DNA from: Tabrizicola sp.
GTDB taxonomy: Bacteria > Pseudomonadota > Alphaproteobacteria > Rhodobacterales > Rhodobacteraceae
Direction: 5' to 3'
DNA length: 54,904 nucleotides
Assembly (NCBI GenBank): GCA_025458105.1
Contig: JALOTD010000013.1
Span: 1-54,904, forward strand
Each line of letters starts with the position of its first letter. The first letter of the stretch is position 1. A model generated the notes under the pieces. It was given only the letters and a program-made list of their open reading frames with translations. It did not search any database and had not been told where the DNA came from. The translations under genes were made by a program, and so were the position numbers. This document shows, one piece after another, positions 1-8,361 of the stretch.

Positions 1-381
1 CAGTTCTTCCGCGCGCCGACCATTCCGGCGCTGTTGCCGCGTCTGGTGCGGGTCTTGTCGGACGCGCATATGGGGACGCAGTTCTACCTGGCGGGAACGG
101 AAAGCCTGATCGGCCAGGCGGAGCGCGAGATCATGGCGACGGGTTTCCCGTTTGCCTCGATCCAGAAGGAACAGCGTGGGTCCACGCTTCGGCGGGTGCA
201 ATGCGTGCATTGCAAGGGGGTGACCGAGAACGTGGCCACCGACCCGTTCAAGTGCAGCCATTGCGGGCTTAACCTCTTTGTGCGCGATCATTATTCCCGA
301 CGCATGGCGGCCTTCCAGGGCGTGAACATCGACGCCGAGGACCCCGGCCTGGTGCCGGAAAGCGTGGTGAGGTTCAAATGA
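1..381 (+). CDS. dmmA: Dimethylamine monooxygenase subunit DmmA (5' end outside window)
   Basis: The frame is open to the first base of the window, so the true start lies upstream and this is a partial gene. The visible part has two CxxC pairs (CVHC and CSHC, spaced like a small zinc ribbon or rubredoxin-like knuckle), followed by a conserved FVRDHYSRR segment, as in DmmA proteins. DmmA is a small accessory subunit of the three-part haem-dependent dimethylamine monooxygenase that oxidatively demethylates dimethylamine to methylamine in the cytoplasm. Its stop codon overlaps the start of the reductase gene (ATGA), and dmmC follows 9 bases after that gene, so the three are one operon. Assignment rests mainly on this gene order. 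Confidence 0.82.
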   Translation, partial: QFFRAPTIPALLPRLVRVLSDAHMGTQFYLAGTESLIGQAEREIMATGFPFASIQKEQRGSTLRRVQCVHCKGVTENVATDPFKCSHCGLNLFVRDHYSRRMAAFQGVNIDAEDPGLVPESVVRFK

Positions 382-1340
382 GCGGCGGCGCGAAACTGCA
401 GGTCCGTGTGGCCGAGGTCGTCGAGGTCAACGAGCTGATCAAGCGCTTTCGGTTTGTCAACCGCGACGGGTCGGAGCTGCCCGCGTTTTCGGGTGGGGCG
501 CATACGGTGGTCGAGATGGATGACCATGGGCTCCGCAGGCTGAACCCTTATTCGCTTATGTCCGACCCGGAGGATCGGTCGGGATACGAGATCAGCGTTC
601 GGCGCGATGACCAGGGTCGTGGCGGGTCGCTGTTCATGCACCGGCATGTGAAGCCGGGGATGGAGATGGTGCTGTCGCACCCGGTCAACCTGTTCCCGCT
701 GGACAACCGGGCGCGGAAGCACCTGATGATCGCGGGCGGCATTGGGATCACGCCGTTCCTGGCGCAGATCTCGCAGCTGACGCATTTCGGTGGGCGGTTC
801 GAGCTGCACTATTCGGCGCGGTCGAAGCCGCTTGGGGCCTATATGGACCGGCTGACGGCGGCGCATCCGGACAGGGTGCATTGCTACTTCGACGACCAGA
901 AGCAGATGATCGACCTGAAGAAGGTCCTGGAAAATCAGCCGATTGGCACGCATCTCTATGTCTGCGGGCCGAAGGGGATGATTGCTTGGGTGCTTTCGAC
1001 AGCGGAAAGCATGGGCTGGCCGAAACAGGCCTTGCACCACGAGGAGTTCCTGGCCCCGGGCACTGGCCTGCCGTTCAAGGTGGAACTGGCGGCCAGTGGC
1101 AAGACCATCACGGTCGGCACGACGCAAAGCCTGCTCGAGGCGATCGAGGCGGCGGGTGTGGACGCCCCCTATCTCTGCCGCGGCGGAGCCTGCGGGCAAT
1201 GCGAAACGGTCGTTCACAAATGCGACGGCACGATACTGCACCGCGACCACTGGCTGACGCCGGAAGAACAGGCGTCGAACCAGAAGATCATGCCCTGCGT
1301 CAGCCGCTTTGAGGGCAAGACCCTCGTCATCGACCGATAG
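378..1340 (+). CDS. dmmB: Dimethylamine monooxygenase reductase subunit DmmB
   Basis: A 320-residue flavin reductase of the phthalate-dioxygenase-reductase (PDR/VanB) type. It has an N-terminal FMN/FAD-binding barrel with the RLNPYSL motif, a nucleotide-binding domain (GGIGITPFLAQI; CGPKGM), and a C-terminal plant-type 2Fe-2S ferredoxin domain with CRGGACGQC plus a later cysteine (MPC). It passes electrons from NAD(P)H through flavin and 2Fe-2S to the haem subunit DmmC. The ATG overlaps the dmmA stop by 4 bases and dmmC begins 9 bases after its own stop with a GGAG ribosome site. Length and domain order are normal. Confidence 0.88.
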   Translation: MSGGAKLQVRVAEVVEVNELIKRFRFVNRDGSELPAFSGGAHTVVEMDDHGLRRLNPYSLMSDPEDRSGYEISVRRDDQGRGGSLFMHRHVKPGMEMVLSHPVNLFPLDNRARKHLMIAGGIGITPFLAQISQLTHFGGRFELHYSARSKPLGAYMDRLTAAHPDRVHCYFDDQKQMIDLKKVLENQPIGTHLYVCGPKGMIAWVLSTAESMGWPKQALHHEEFLAPGTGLPFKVELAASGKTITVGTTQSLLEAIEAAGVDAPYLCRGGACGQCETVVHKCDGTILHRDHWLTPEEQASNQKIMPCVSRFEGKTLVIDR

Positions 1341-1349
1341 GAGACGACG

Positions 1350-2414
1350 ATGAGCCTCGATTTCCGCCCTGGTGCCTTCAGCGACTTCTTCCGGGACGAA
1401 ACGTTCCGCGACACGTTCACCTACACGAACAGCAATCCGCGCCGATTCCCGTTCCCCTTCGACCGCGACGACTACATGTATTCGGTCAACATGGAGCCGC
1501 ATGTACCGGGCCGGAAAGGCACGGCCTTCGAGCACACTTTCGACGTCGATGAACACTACGTCGCCGAGATGATCGACCGCGCCAAGGTGCTGGCCGAGGA
1601 CCCGCTGCGCTGCCAGTCGCTGCCGCATATGACGCTGGCGGGCTGGGACGTGCTGGAACTGATCATGGAGACCAAGGCGCGGGACTATCCGCAGTGGTTT
1701 TCGCTGACCAAGGACGGCAATCGCTGGCATTGGGTGAACCGGCCGCTTGGTATCGAACAGTCGTTCACATTGCTGGATGAATCGACGCTGCCCTATCCGC
1801 CCTTCGAATACATCATGCGGCAGACCCAGGGTGACTGGACGCTGCAGGACGAACGCGACGGGACGCTGTGGATGGATGCGGGCATCGCGACCAGCCAGGC
1901 CGACTGGTCGGTGGATTTCGACGTCGGCATGAACTTCCACGAATGGCATGCTCCGGTCCCGCTGGCGCATGAGAAGGGCGTCTTTGACCGGGCGCTGAAG
2001 TTCCTGCTGAAGCTGCAGCACGGCGCCCCGGTCCGGCGGTTCAACTGGACGATGACAGTGAACCCGCTGCTGGACACGGCGCCGGAGACCTACCCCAAGT
2101 GGGGTCCGATGAAGACGACCATCACGCAAGAGAACCTGGGCCAGAAGCAGCACCTGCGGGTCGAATTGCAAAGCCTGTATCGCCTGCCCCGGTCCAACGC
2201 CATTGCCTTCGACATCCGCTGCTACCTGTGCAGCTTCGAGCAGATCGTGACCGTCCCGAAATGGGCCCGCCGCCTGCACCGCGTCGTCCGCGACCTGCCG
2301 GTGGAACTGGCGACCTACAAGGGTTTCATCCGCAATCGTCCTGCAATGGTCGAGTGGCTGTCCAAGTATGATGACGGGGCACCGACCTCGCCCGGTTGGT
2401 TCCCCGATGACTGA
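1350..2414 (+). CDS. dmmC: Dimethylamine monooxygenase haem subunit DmmC (heme-dependent oxidative N-demethylase, DUF3445)
   Basis: A 354-residue protein of the DUF3445 / heme-dependent oxidative N-demethylase family, the catalytic subunit that removes a methyl group from dimethylamine (or a related secondary amine) as formaldehyde. Typical family features are the N-terminal RRFPFPFDRDDYMYSVNMEPH stretch (partly shown), a central region with EYIMRQTQGDW and MNFHEWHAPVP, and a C-terminal NAIAFDIRCYL segment. A GGAG ribosome site sits just upstream. The last codons overlap the start of the following regulator gene. The substrate is inferred from family and operon; a different secondary amine cannot be excluded. 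Confidence 0.85.
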   Translation: MSLDFRPGAFSDFFRDETFRDTFTYTNSNPRRFPFPFDRDDYMYSVNMEPHVPGRKGTAFEHTFDVDEHYVAEMIDRAKVLAEDPLRCQSLPHMTLAGWDVLELIMETKARDYPQWFSLTKDGNRWHWVNRPLGIEQSFTLLDESTLPYPPFEYIMRQTQGDWTLQDERDGTLWMDAGIATSQADWSVDFDVGMNFHEWHAPVPLAHEKGVFDRALKFLLKLQHGAPVRRFNWTMTVNPLLDTAPETYPKWGPMKTTITQENLGQKQHLRVELQSLYRLPRSNAIAFDIRCYLCSFEQIVTVPKWARRLHRVVRDLPVELATYKGFIRNRPAMVEWLSKYDDGAPTSPGWFPDD

Positions 2415-3411
2415 GCGGGGGCCCCTGAAGCTGGGGTTCCTGATGTTCCCCGGCTTTCCGATGGCCTGCCTGACCTCGGCCATCGAACCCCTGCGCGCGG
2501 CGAATGAGATCACCGGGCGGCGGGAGTTTACCTGGACGCTGGTGGCCGAAACATCGGCTCCGGTGAAGTCGAGCGCCGAGATCGGCTTTGACCCCGACAC
2601 GACGTTGGGCGAGGCGGAGGGGCTGGACCATCTGTACTTGATCTCTCCCCCCACGGCCGAGTTCGCCGATCCGCGACGCAGCCCTGCGAAACTGCGCTGG
2701 CTGGACCGGACGGGGGTCACCCTGGGCGCGTTTTCGGGCGGGATCTTCCCGCTGGCGCGGGCGGGGTTGCTGGATGGCAAGGCCTGTTCCGTCCACTGGT
2801 GCTATGAGGCGGCGTTCAAGGCCGACTTTCCTGGCGTCGAGGCGCGGGAGGTGACGATCCTGCGCGAAGGGCGGCGGATCACGGCGAGTGGCGCGGGGGC
2901 GGTCTTCGACCTGATGCTGCGGCTCATCGAAGAGCGATTGGGGCGCGATTGCATGACGGAAGTGGCTTGCTGGTTCCAGCACCCCTTTGTCCGTGATGCG
3001 GATGCGAGTCAGAAGGTTCCCGTAGCACGCTGTGCGGGGACGACGGACAGCCTTCCAGTGGCGATTCGCGAGGCGATCCGGCTGTTCGAGACCCATGTCG
3101 AGGACCCGCTGCGCATTCCGGATGTGGCTGCGGCCGTCGGTCTGTCGGGTCGGCACTTCGAACGGATGTTCAAGCGGGAGACCGGGCAGAGCCCACTCCG
3201 CTATTACCACTACCTGCGGCTGATGAAGGCGCGGCAGAGGGTGCTGTATTCGAACGACTCTCTGCGCGAGATTGCGGCCTCGGTCGGCTATATGACGTCT
3301 AGCCCGATGATCCGGCATTATACCGAGTTCTTTGGCGTCTCTCCGCGAGAAGAACGTCGCCTGACGCAAACCATCCGGCGGTCCCCGGTGCGGGTCGAGG
3401 CGGCCGAGTAG
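2407..3411 (+). CDS. GlxA-family transcriptional regulator (DJ-1/PfpI domain plus AraC helix-turn-helix)
   Basis: The start chosen is the ATG at 2407, which overlaps the dmmC stop (translational coupling); upstream in-frame codons would lie wholly inside dmmC. The protein is 334 residues. Residues about 5-190 form a DJ-1/PfpI amidotransferase-like domain (FLMFPGFPMACLTSAIEPL), and residues about 215-325 form an AraC double helix-turn-helix (FERMFKRETGQSPLRYY; EIAASVGYMTSSPMIRHY). GlxA-type regulators commonly control amine and quaternary-amine catabolism (GbdR, CdhR). Co-transcription with dmmABC suggests it senses a methylated amine or breakdown product and controls this cluster. The ligand is unknown. 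Confidence 0.85.
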   Translation: MTERGPLKLGFLMFPGFPMACLTSAIEPLRAANEITGRREFTWTLVAETSAPVKSSAEIGFDPDTTLGEAEGLDHLYLISPPTAEFADPRRSPAKLRWLDRTGVTLGAFSGGIFPLARAGLLDGKACSVHWCYEAAFKADFPGVEAREVTILREGRRITASGAGAVFDLMLRLIEERLGRDCMTEVACWFQHPFVRDADASQKVPVARCAGTTDSLPVAIREAIRLFETHVEDPLRIPDVAAAVGLSGRHFERMFKRETGQSPLRYYHYLRLMKARQRVLYSNDSLREIAASVGYMTSSPMIRHYTEFFGVSPREERRLTQTIRRSPVRVEAAE

Positions 3412-4269
3412 TCAGCCTTGCAGCGACAAGGCACCAATGCCCGCGAAGATCGTGGCAATCCCCAGCCATTGGACCAGGCGCACGCGTTCCTTAAGGAACC
3501 AGGTGGCCAGCAAGACGGTCAGCACCCCGAACAGGGATGAGGAGACCGAAGCATACTCGGCGCGCGGCAGGACTCCGGCCGCAGTGACGAGGCCAAGGGC
3601 GACAGCGTCAACGCAGCCCATCAGCGCGAGCACGGCAAGCTGGCCACGCTGTGGGGCCAGCGAACTGCCATACCAGATGAGAAGCGCGACCGACGTCGCC
3701 AGCGCCACCACCCGGCTGACCAGGATGACCGGCAGGTCCGCGCCCTGGCGTGCGGCTTCCTGCCCGAGCGCGAATGTCAGTGCGAAGCCGATCATCGACA
3801 GGCTTGCCCATCCGAGCGCCAGGGCGGGTGAGGCAGCATAGCCCTCAGGTGCGTCGCTGCGAGAGGCAAGGGCAACGATGGCGATCCCGACGCAAACCGC
3901 CAGCACAGCCAGCCAGTCGGCTGACGTCACCTCGCGCCCCTGCAGAACCGCGATGCCCAGCGACAGCATCGGGTAGGCCCCGACAATGGGCGAGACCAGC
4001 CGCACCGGGGCCAGGCTGAACGCCTTGTAAAGGCTGCCCATCGCCAGAACGACTGCAAAGCCCGACAGCGCGGCGAGGGTCCAGGCGAGGCCGGTCATCA
4101 GGCTCCACCCGCCGATAACCAGCGTCACCGGCACGAGCACGATGCAGCCCGTTGCCATAACCATGACCATGATCGGGAGAAGCGGTGCCCCCTGGCTCAG
4201 CTTGCGCGCCAGAAGGTCATGCACCGCCCAAAGGATGGCGGCGGTCAGGCCGAAGCCGAGTGCAAGCAT
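3412..4269 (-). CDS. EamA-family (DMT superfamily) membrane transporter
   Basis: A 285-residue protein with about ten hydrophobic segments arranged as two EamA repeats, each ending in a glycine-rich segment (ISPIVGAYPMLSLGIAVL in the first, VLLATWFLKERVRLVQWLG in the second). This is the layout of drug/metabolite exporters. It is tail-to-tail with the regulator gene (stop codons adjacent) and divergent from the DUF1989 gene. A role in amine or metabolite export is only suggested by location; the substrate cannot be read from sequence. Confidence 0.8.
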   Translation of the reverse strand: MLALGFGLTAAILWAVHDLLARKLSQGAPLLPIMVMVMATGCIVLVPVTLVIGGWSLMTGLAWTLAALSGFAVVLAMGSLYKAFSLAPVRLVSPIVGAYPMLSLGIAVLQGREVTSADWLAVLAVCVGIAIVALASRSDAPEGYAASPALALGWASLSMIGFALTFALGQEAARQGADLPVILVSRVVALATSVALLIWYGSSLAPQRGQLAVLALMGCVDAVALGLVTAAGVLPRAEYASVSSSLFGVLTVLLATWFLKERVRLVQWLGIATIFAGIGALSLQG

Positions 4270-4299
4270 ATTGCCGCCTTTTCCCCGCTTGAAGCTTGT

Positions 4300-4316
4300 G
4301 TCAGGCTTACCCTGAC
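4300..4316. promoter_or_regulatory. Inverted repeat in the divergent promoter region
   Basis: The 117-base gap between the divergent EamA and DUF1989 genes contains gtcagg-N5-cctgac, a 6-bp perfect inverted repeat with a 5-base centre. A dimeric regulator, possibly the GlxA-type protein encoded nearby, could bind here. This is inference from symmetry and position only. Confidence 0.3.
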
Positions 4317-4386
4317 GCTATTCTTCTGGATGAACAAGTTTTATCCTCATTAAACGGGCCGGGTAGGTCCGATTGCGGGGTAAGCC

Positions 4387-5574
4387 ATGCTTGATACAAT
4401 CTATCCGTCGGTGATCCCCGGTCCACCCCGACCGAGTAGAATATTGACTCCGCAGGGTTTTTCCCGGCATCACGGGCAGGAACGGCATGTCGTGCCGGGA
4501 GGCGGCGCGGCGCTGTTGCGGGTCGCCACGGGGGACCTGATCACGCTGGTCAATGACGAGGGCGGCCAGCCGGTAGAGCTGGTGGCGGCCGGGACGGACG
4601 GGCGGATTGATGCGGCGATCCTGGGGGTCGCGGCGAATTCCTCGGCCGAGGGGCTGAAGGCGATGCTCGCTTCGGGCGAGGAGAGCCTGGGGCGGTTGCG
4701 GAACGGGCTGGTGGCGCGGCGGATCGACCTTGCGACCGCTGGGGCGGTGCGGCTGTTCGGCGGCGAGACCCCGGCGGGGACAAGGGCCGATGTGACGGCG
4801 CTGGATGAGGGCTGGCTGGTCATCTGTGCGCCGGGTCTACCAATGGCTCCAGACGCCCAGGATACAGCGACGCCGGTCACGGTTGTCGTACAACGCGCCA
4901 AGCCGTCGATGGTGGGGCACTACGACTTGCCGGACCCGCTGGCCGACCCATTGCTGGACTTGCGGGTCAAGTCGGCGACGGCGGACAGCTATTTCGTCAA
5001 GGCGGGCGACTACATCCAGATCATCGACGTGGACGGGCGGCAGTGCACCGATTTCCAGTGTTTCGATGCGCGGAAGCTGGACCGCGGCATCCAGCATGCG
5101 CTGGACGTGACGACCAGCCGGACTTTCATGGGCCACGCCTATTCGATGCCGGGACTGCATTCGAAATACTATGACCAGGACTGGGTGCCGCTGGTCGAGG
5201 TGGTGCAGGACACGGTTGGGCGCCATGACGCTTTCGCGATGGCCTGCGCGTCGAAGTATTATGACGACATCGGTTATCCGGGGCATGTGAACTGCTCGGA
5301 CAACTTCAATCTGGCGCTCGCCGGGCGTGGGGTTGACCAGAGGCCGGGCTGGATGGCGGTGAACCTGTTCTTCAATACGAACATCGATTCACATGGCGTG
5401 CTGATCAGCGATGAGCCCTGGTCGCGGCCCGGCGACTATGTGCTGGCCCGGATGACACCTCTCCCGCGAACGGCTGGTATCTGTCGGACATCCATGTCCG
5501 GACCTATTCGGGGGCGGAGAAGTTCAGCCGCTCCATCGCCTATCGCCCCACGCCTGATGCGGAGCCGAAGATGA
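4387..5574 (+). pseudogene. DUF1989 domain protein, frame-disrupted; probably the N-terminal half of a split DUF1989-GcvT fusion
   Basis: The frame codes for two DUF1989 (urea-carboxylase-associated) modules, with conserved DYIQIIDVDGRQCTDFQCF, GHVNCSDNFN and VNLFFNTNID motifs. After residue 353 (YVL, ending at 5445) the frame becomes nonsense and stops at 5572-5574. From 5448 a different frame reads PDDTSPANGWYLSDIHVRTY, the normal family ending. Roughly a dozen codons, which in relatives hold a conserved cysteine-containing segment, are missing together with a frame change. In the restored frame there is no stop before the next gene: it runs straight into its ATG at 5571. The ancestral gene was therefore probably one fused polypeptide. 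DUF1989-GcvT proteins beside dmm genes are thought to act in one-carbon transfer from demethylation. A sequencing or assembly deletion is possible. Confidence 0.72.
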
Positions 5575-6716
5575 CCAAGGAAACTGCCTTCCACCAGCGC
5601 ATCGTGGAGAAGACCCGGCATCACGTTGAATACAAAGGGTATTGGCTGCCGCAGGTCTATTCCTCGAACGGCGCGCTGGAGGAGTATTGGGCCTGTCGGC
5701 AGGCGGCGGTGGTGCTGGACCTGTCGCCCCTGCGGAAGTGGGAGGTCACGGGGCCGGACGCCGAGGCACTGATGCAATGGGTGCTGACGCGGGATGTGAA
5801 GAAGCTGTCGCAGGGGCAGGTGGTCTATTCCGCGATGTGCTACGAGCATGGCGGGATGATCGACGACGGGACGGTGTTCCGCCTGGGCCGCGACCAGTTC
5901 CGCTGGATCGGGGGCGATGATTACGGCGGGGTCTGGATCCGGGAACAGGCGGAAAAGCTGGGGCTAAAGGTGATGGTGCGGTCGTCCACGGACCAGTTGC
6001 ACAACCTTGCGGTCCAGGGGCCGAACAGCCGCGAGATCATCAAGCGGATGATCTGGACCGCGCCGCACCAGCCGACGATCGAGGAGCTGGGGTGGTTCCG
6101 CTTCACGGTGGGCCGGTTGGGTGGGCCATCGGGCGCGCCCGTGGTGGTGTCGCGGACGGGCTATACCGGAGAGCTTGGGTTCGAGATCTTCTGCCATCCG
6201 AAGGACGGCGCAGCGGTCTATGACGCGGTCTGCGCGAATGGCGGCGACCTGGGGCTGAAGCCGATGGGGCTGCAGGCCTTGGACATGGTGCGGATCGAGG
6301 CGGGGCTCATCTTCGCGGGCTATGACTTCTGTGACCAGACAGACCCGTTCGAGGCCGGGATCGGGTTCACAGTGCCGCTAAAATCCAAGACCGACGATTT
6401 CATCGGTCGCGAGGCGCTGATCCGGCGGAAGGAGCATCCGTCGCGGAAGTTCGTAGGGTTGGAGATTGACGCGAATGTCGACGTGGGTCATGGCGACTGC
6501 CTACATGTCGGTCGTGCGCAGGTGGGGGAGGTGACGTCTTCAGTGCGGTCCCCGATCCTTGGCAAGAACATCGCATTGGCGCGGGTGGATTTGGCGCATG
6601 CCGAGGTTGGCACGGCGCTGGAGGTGGGCAAGCTTGACGGTCGGCAAAAGCGGCTGCCGGCGGTGATTGTGCCACTGTCGCACTACGATCCGAAGAAGAC
6701 GCGGGCGCAGAGCTGA
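5571..6716 (+). CDS. GcvT-like tetrahydrofolate-dependent aminomethyltransferase (possibly the C-terminal half of a split fusion)
   Basis: 381 residues with the glycine-cleavage T-protein fold: a folate-binding N-terminal domain (VLDLSPLRKWEVTGPDAEAL), the GYTGELGFEIF signature, GLQALDMVRIEAG, and a C-terminal barrel ending near VGTALEVGK. Such proteins accept a methyl or methylene group from an amine onto tetrahydrofolate. Beside dmmABC it likely handles the one-carbon unit released from dimethylamine; the product called DmmD in characterised clusters is of this general type, but I do not assert orthology. The ATG at 5571 is probably an internal methionine of an ancestral DUF1989-GcvT fusion. 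Whether it is translated alone is uncertain: no strong ribosome site precedes it. Confidence 0.75.
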   Translation: MTKETAFHQRIVEKTRHHVEYKGYWLPQVYSSNGALEEYWACRQAAVVLDLSPLRKWEVTGPDAEALMQWVLTRDVKKLSQGQVVYSAMCYEHGGMIDDGTVFRLGRDQFRWIGGDDYGGVWIREQAEKLGLKVMVRSSTDQLHNLAVQGPNSREIIKRMIWTAPHQPTIEELGWFRFTVGRLGGPSGAPVVVSRTGYTGELGFEIFCHPKDGAAVYDAVCANGGDLGLKPMGLQALDMVRIEAGLIFAGYDFCDQTDPFEAGIGFTVPLKSKTDDFIGREALIRRKEHPSRKFVGLEIDANVDVGHGDCLHVGRAQVGEVTSSVRSPILGKNIALARVDLAHAEVGTALEVGKLDGRQKRLPAVIVPLSHYDPKKTRAQS

Positions 6717-6720
6717 GGGT

Positions 6721-6788
6721 GCGGAATTTTCGAAAATTCCGCATCGGAGCCTTCAAAGGCTCCGGTCCGATTTCTTTGAAGAAATCGG
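6721..6788. repeat. Triple palindromic intergenic element (three consecutive hairpins)
   Basis: Three near-perfect inverted repeats stand back to back. At 6721-6742 a 22-base perfect palindrome begins gcggaatttt. At 6746-6763 ggagcctt and aaggctcc flank a 2-base loop. At 6767-6788 ccgatttctt and aagaaatcgg flank a 2-base loop. Spacers are only 3 bases. The element lies between the GcvT-like stop and the haemoglobin start, and could be a terminator, a processing site or a dispersed repeat. No second copy was noticed in this window. Confidence 0.75.
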
Positions 6789-6804
6789 GCGCAGGGAGGA
6801 AACG

Positions 6805-7185
6805 ATGGAACCGATGATAGACCGGATTGGGGGCGAGTCGCAGGTCAAGCTTCTGGTCAACCACTTCTACGACCTGATCGAAACCCTGCCGCAGGGCGCC
6901 GCGATCATGGCGATGCACCAGCGCGGGCATGGCCTGTCCCATGTTCGGCCCGAGCAGTTCGACTTCCTGACCGGCTTCTTCGGCGGGCGGCGCAATTACC
7001 ATGAACGCCACGGTCACATGAACCTGCGCGAAATTCATGCGCACATCGAGATCCGGGCAGAGGATGCTGAGGACTGGCTGGCGGTGATGGACCGGGCGAT
7101 GGCCGAAACCGGCATCGCTGACCGGGAGCGGCGGGAGATCATGGCCACCTTCCGCCGCGCTGCTCTGATGCTGGTGAATGCCTAA
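6805..7185 (+). CDS. Group II truncated haemoglobin
   Basis: 126 residues. The start at 6805 is set by a GGGAGGAA ribosome site directly upstream; earlier in-frame codons fall in the hairpin element. It begins with the typical IGGESQVKLLVNHFYDL helix, followed by LTGFFGGRRNYHERHGHMNLR, in which the phenylalanine/tyrosine and proximal histidine positions of 2-on-2 globins can be placed, and ends in WLAVMDRAMAETG. Such proteins bind O2 or NO in the cytoplasm. Linkage to an O2-consuming haem demethylase cluster is suggestive but not evidence of a shared role. Confidence 0.8.
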   Translation: MEPMIDRIGGESQVKLLVNHFYDLIETLPQGAAIMAMHQRGHGLSHVRPEQFDFLTGFFGGRRNYHERHGHMNLREIHAHIEIRAEDAEDWLAVMDRAMAETGIADRERREIMATFRRAALMLVNA

Positions 7186-8339
7186 AGCGCGTCGAGGAGC
7201 GCCTCGGTTGGCCAGCCATCGGCGGGCAGGCCGAGGCGCAGCTGTTCTTTCTGGACGGCTGCCCGAGTGCCTGCGCCGAGAATGCCGTCGATCTTGCCGA
7301 CGTCATGGCCAAGCGCTGCCAGCTTTTCCTGCAGGGCGGTCATCTCGTCCAGGCTGAGGGCGGGCTCGGGGTTGCCTGCCGCGTAGGGCTCTGCCCCTTC
7401 GATGCGGGTGGCGAAATAGGCGGCTGTGGTGACATAGACGAAGCTCTTGTTCCACTCGAAGAGCACGCGGTAGTTCGGGTAAACGAGGAAGGCCGGGCCC
7501 TTGCGGCCCTGCGGCAAGAGGATCGAGGCTTGCAGGCCACTGGCCAAGGCGCCGTTGCGGGCAGTGACCCCTAGGGCCTCCCACTTTTCTGTCGGGCGCT
7601 GGGTGTCCAGCCCGGTCAGGGACCAATCAAAGCCGTCGGGCAGGGAGACTTCAGCCAGCCAGGGCTCACCCGCCCGCCAACCGTGGTATTGCAACATCCG
7701 CGCGCCGGACAGGATCGCGTCGGCCTCGGAGGTCTTCAACAGGATCAAACCGTCGCCATCGCCATCGACACCGCGCTCCAGGATGTCCTTGGGCAGCATC
7801 TGGACCATGCCGATTTCCCCGGCCCAGGCGCCGGTGGTATTCAGGTCAAACTCGTCCAGCGCGAAAAGCTGGGCTGCTGCAAGGACTTGCGGCTGGAACA
7901 GCTCGGGCCGGCGGCAGTCATGCGCGAGGGTAAGGAGCGCGTTGCGCGTATTGAAATCGCCCTGGATCTGGCCGAAGTCGGTCTCGAAGGCCCAGAAGGC
8001 CAACAGGATGCCGCGCGAGACCCCGTATTCGGTTTCGGCCCGAGTGAAGATGTCGTCAAGGCTGTCGGACTTGGCGCGCGCCGTGGACAGGCGTTGTTTC
8101 GAGATCAGCGACTGCGAGAAATCAAGAAATGTCTTTCGGAACACACCCTGGTTGCGATCGGCCTTCAGCACCTTTTCGTCGATGCGGGCACCCTTAAAGA
8201 AGGCGGTGGCCTTCTCGGCGGGCACGCCTTGCGCGATGGCCTCAGCCTCCATTGCGGCGAGGAAATCGCCGAAGTCGCCGCCGCAGGGGGCCGCGATGGC
8301 AGGGCTGGTAAGGGCAAGGGCGAAAAGGGCGGCGCGCAT
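7182..8339 (-). CDS. Lytic murein transglycosylase (MltB family) with C-terminal peptidoglycan-binding domain
   Basis: 385 residues with a Sec signal peptide (MRAALFALALTSPAIAAP). The SLT/MltB-like catalytic domain spans about residues 25-310 with the catalytic glutamate in WAFETDFGQIQGDF and the GAWAGEIGMVQMLP and DGDGDG motifs. Residues about 325-385 form a PG-binding-1 domain (LAALGHDVGKIDGILGAGTRAAV). It cleaves peptidoglycan glycan strands in the periplasm, leaving 1,6-anhydroMurNAc ends. The last codons overlap the 3' end of the convergent haemoglobin gene by 4 bases. Confidence 0.9.
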   Translation of the reverse strand: MRAALFALALTSPAIAAPCGGDFGDFLAAMEAEAIAQGVPAEKATAFFKGARIDEKVLKADRNQGVFRKTFLDFSQSLISKQRLSTARAKSDSLDDIFTRAETEYGVSRGILLAFWAFETDFGQIQGDFNTRNALLTLAHDCRRPELFQPQVLAAAQLFALDEFDLNTTGAWAGEIGMVQMLPKDILERGVDGDGDGLILLKTSEADAILSGARMLQYHGWRAGEPWLAEVSLPDGFDWSLTGLDTQRPTEKWEALGVTARNGALASGLQASILLPQGRKGPAFLVYPNYRVLFEWNKSFVYVTTAAYFATRIEGAEPYAAGNPEPALSLDEMTALQEKLAALGHDVGKIDGILGAGTRAAVQKEQLRLGLPADGWPTEALLDAL

Positions 8340-8361
8340 GGGGTCTCCTTTAGGTCGCGCC

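Noticed and set aside
291..2780. 829-residue minus-strand open frame opposite dmmB-dmmC
   Set aside because: Shadow of GC-rich coding DNA: arginine/histidine/proline-rich, no domain, while the opposite strand codes for recognised proteins.
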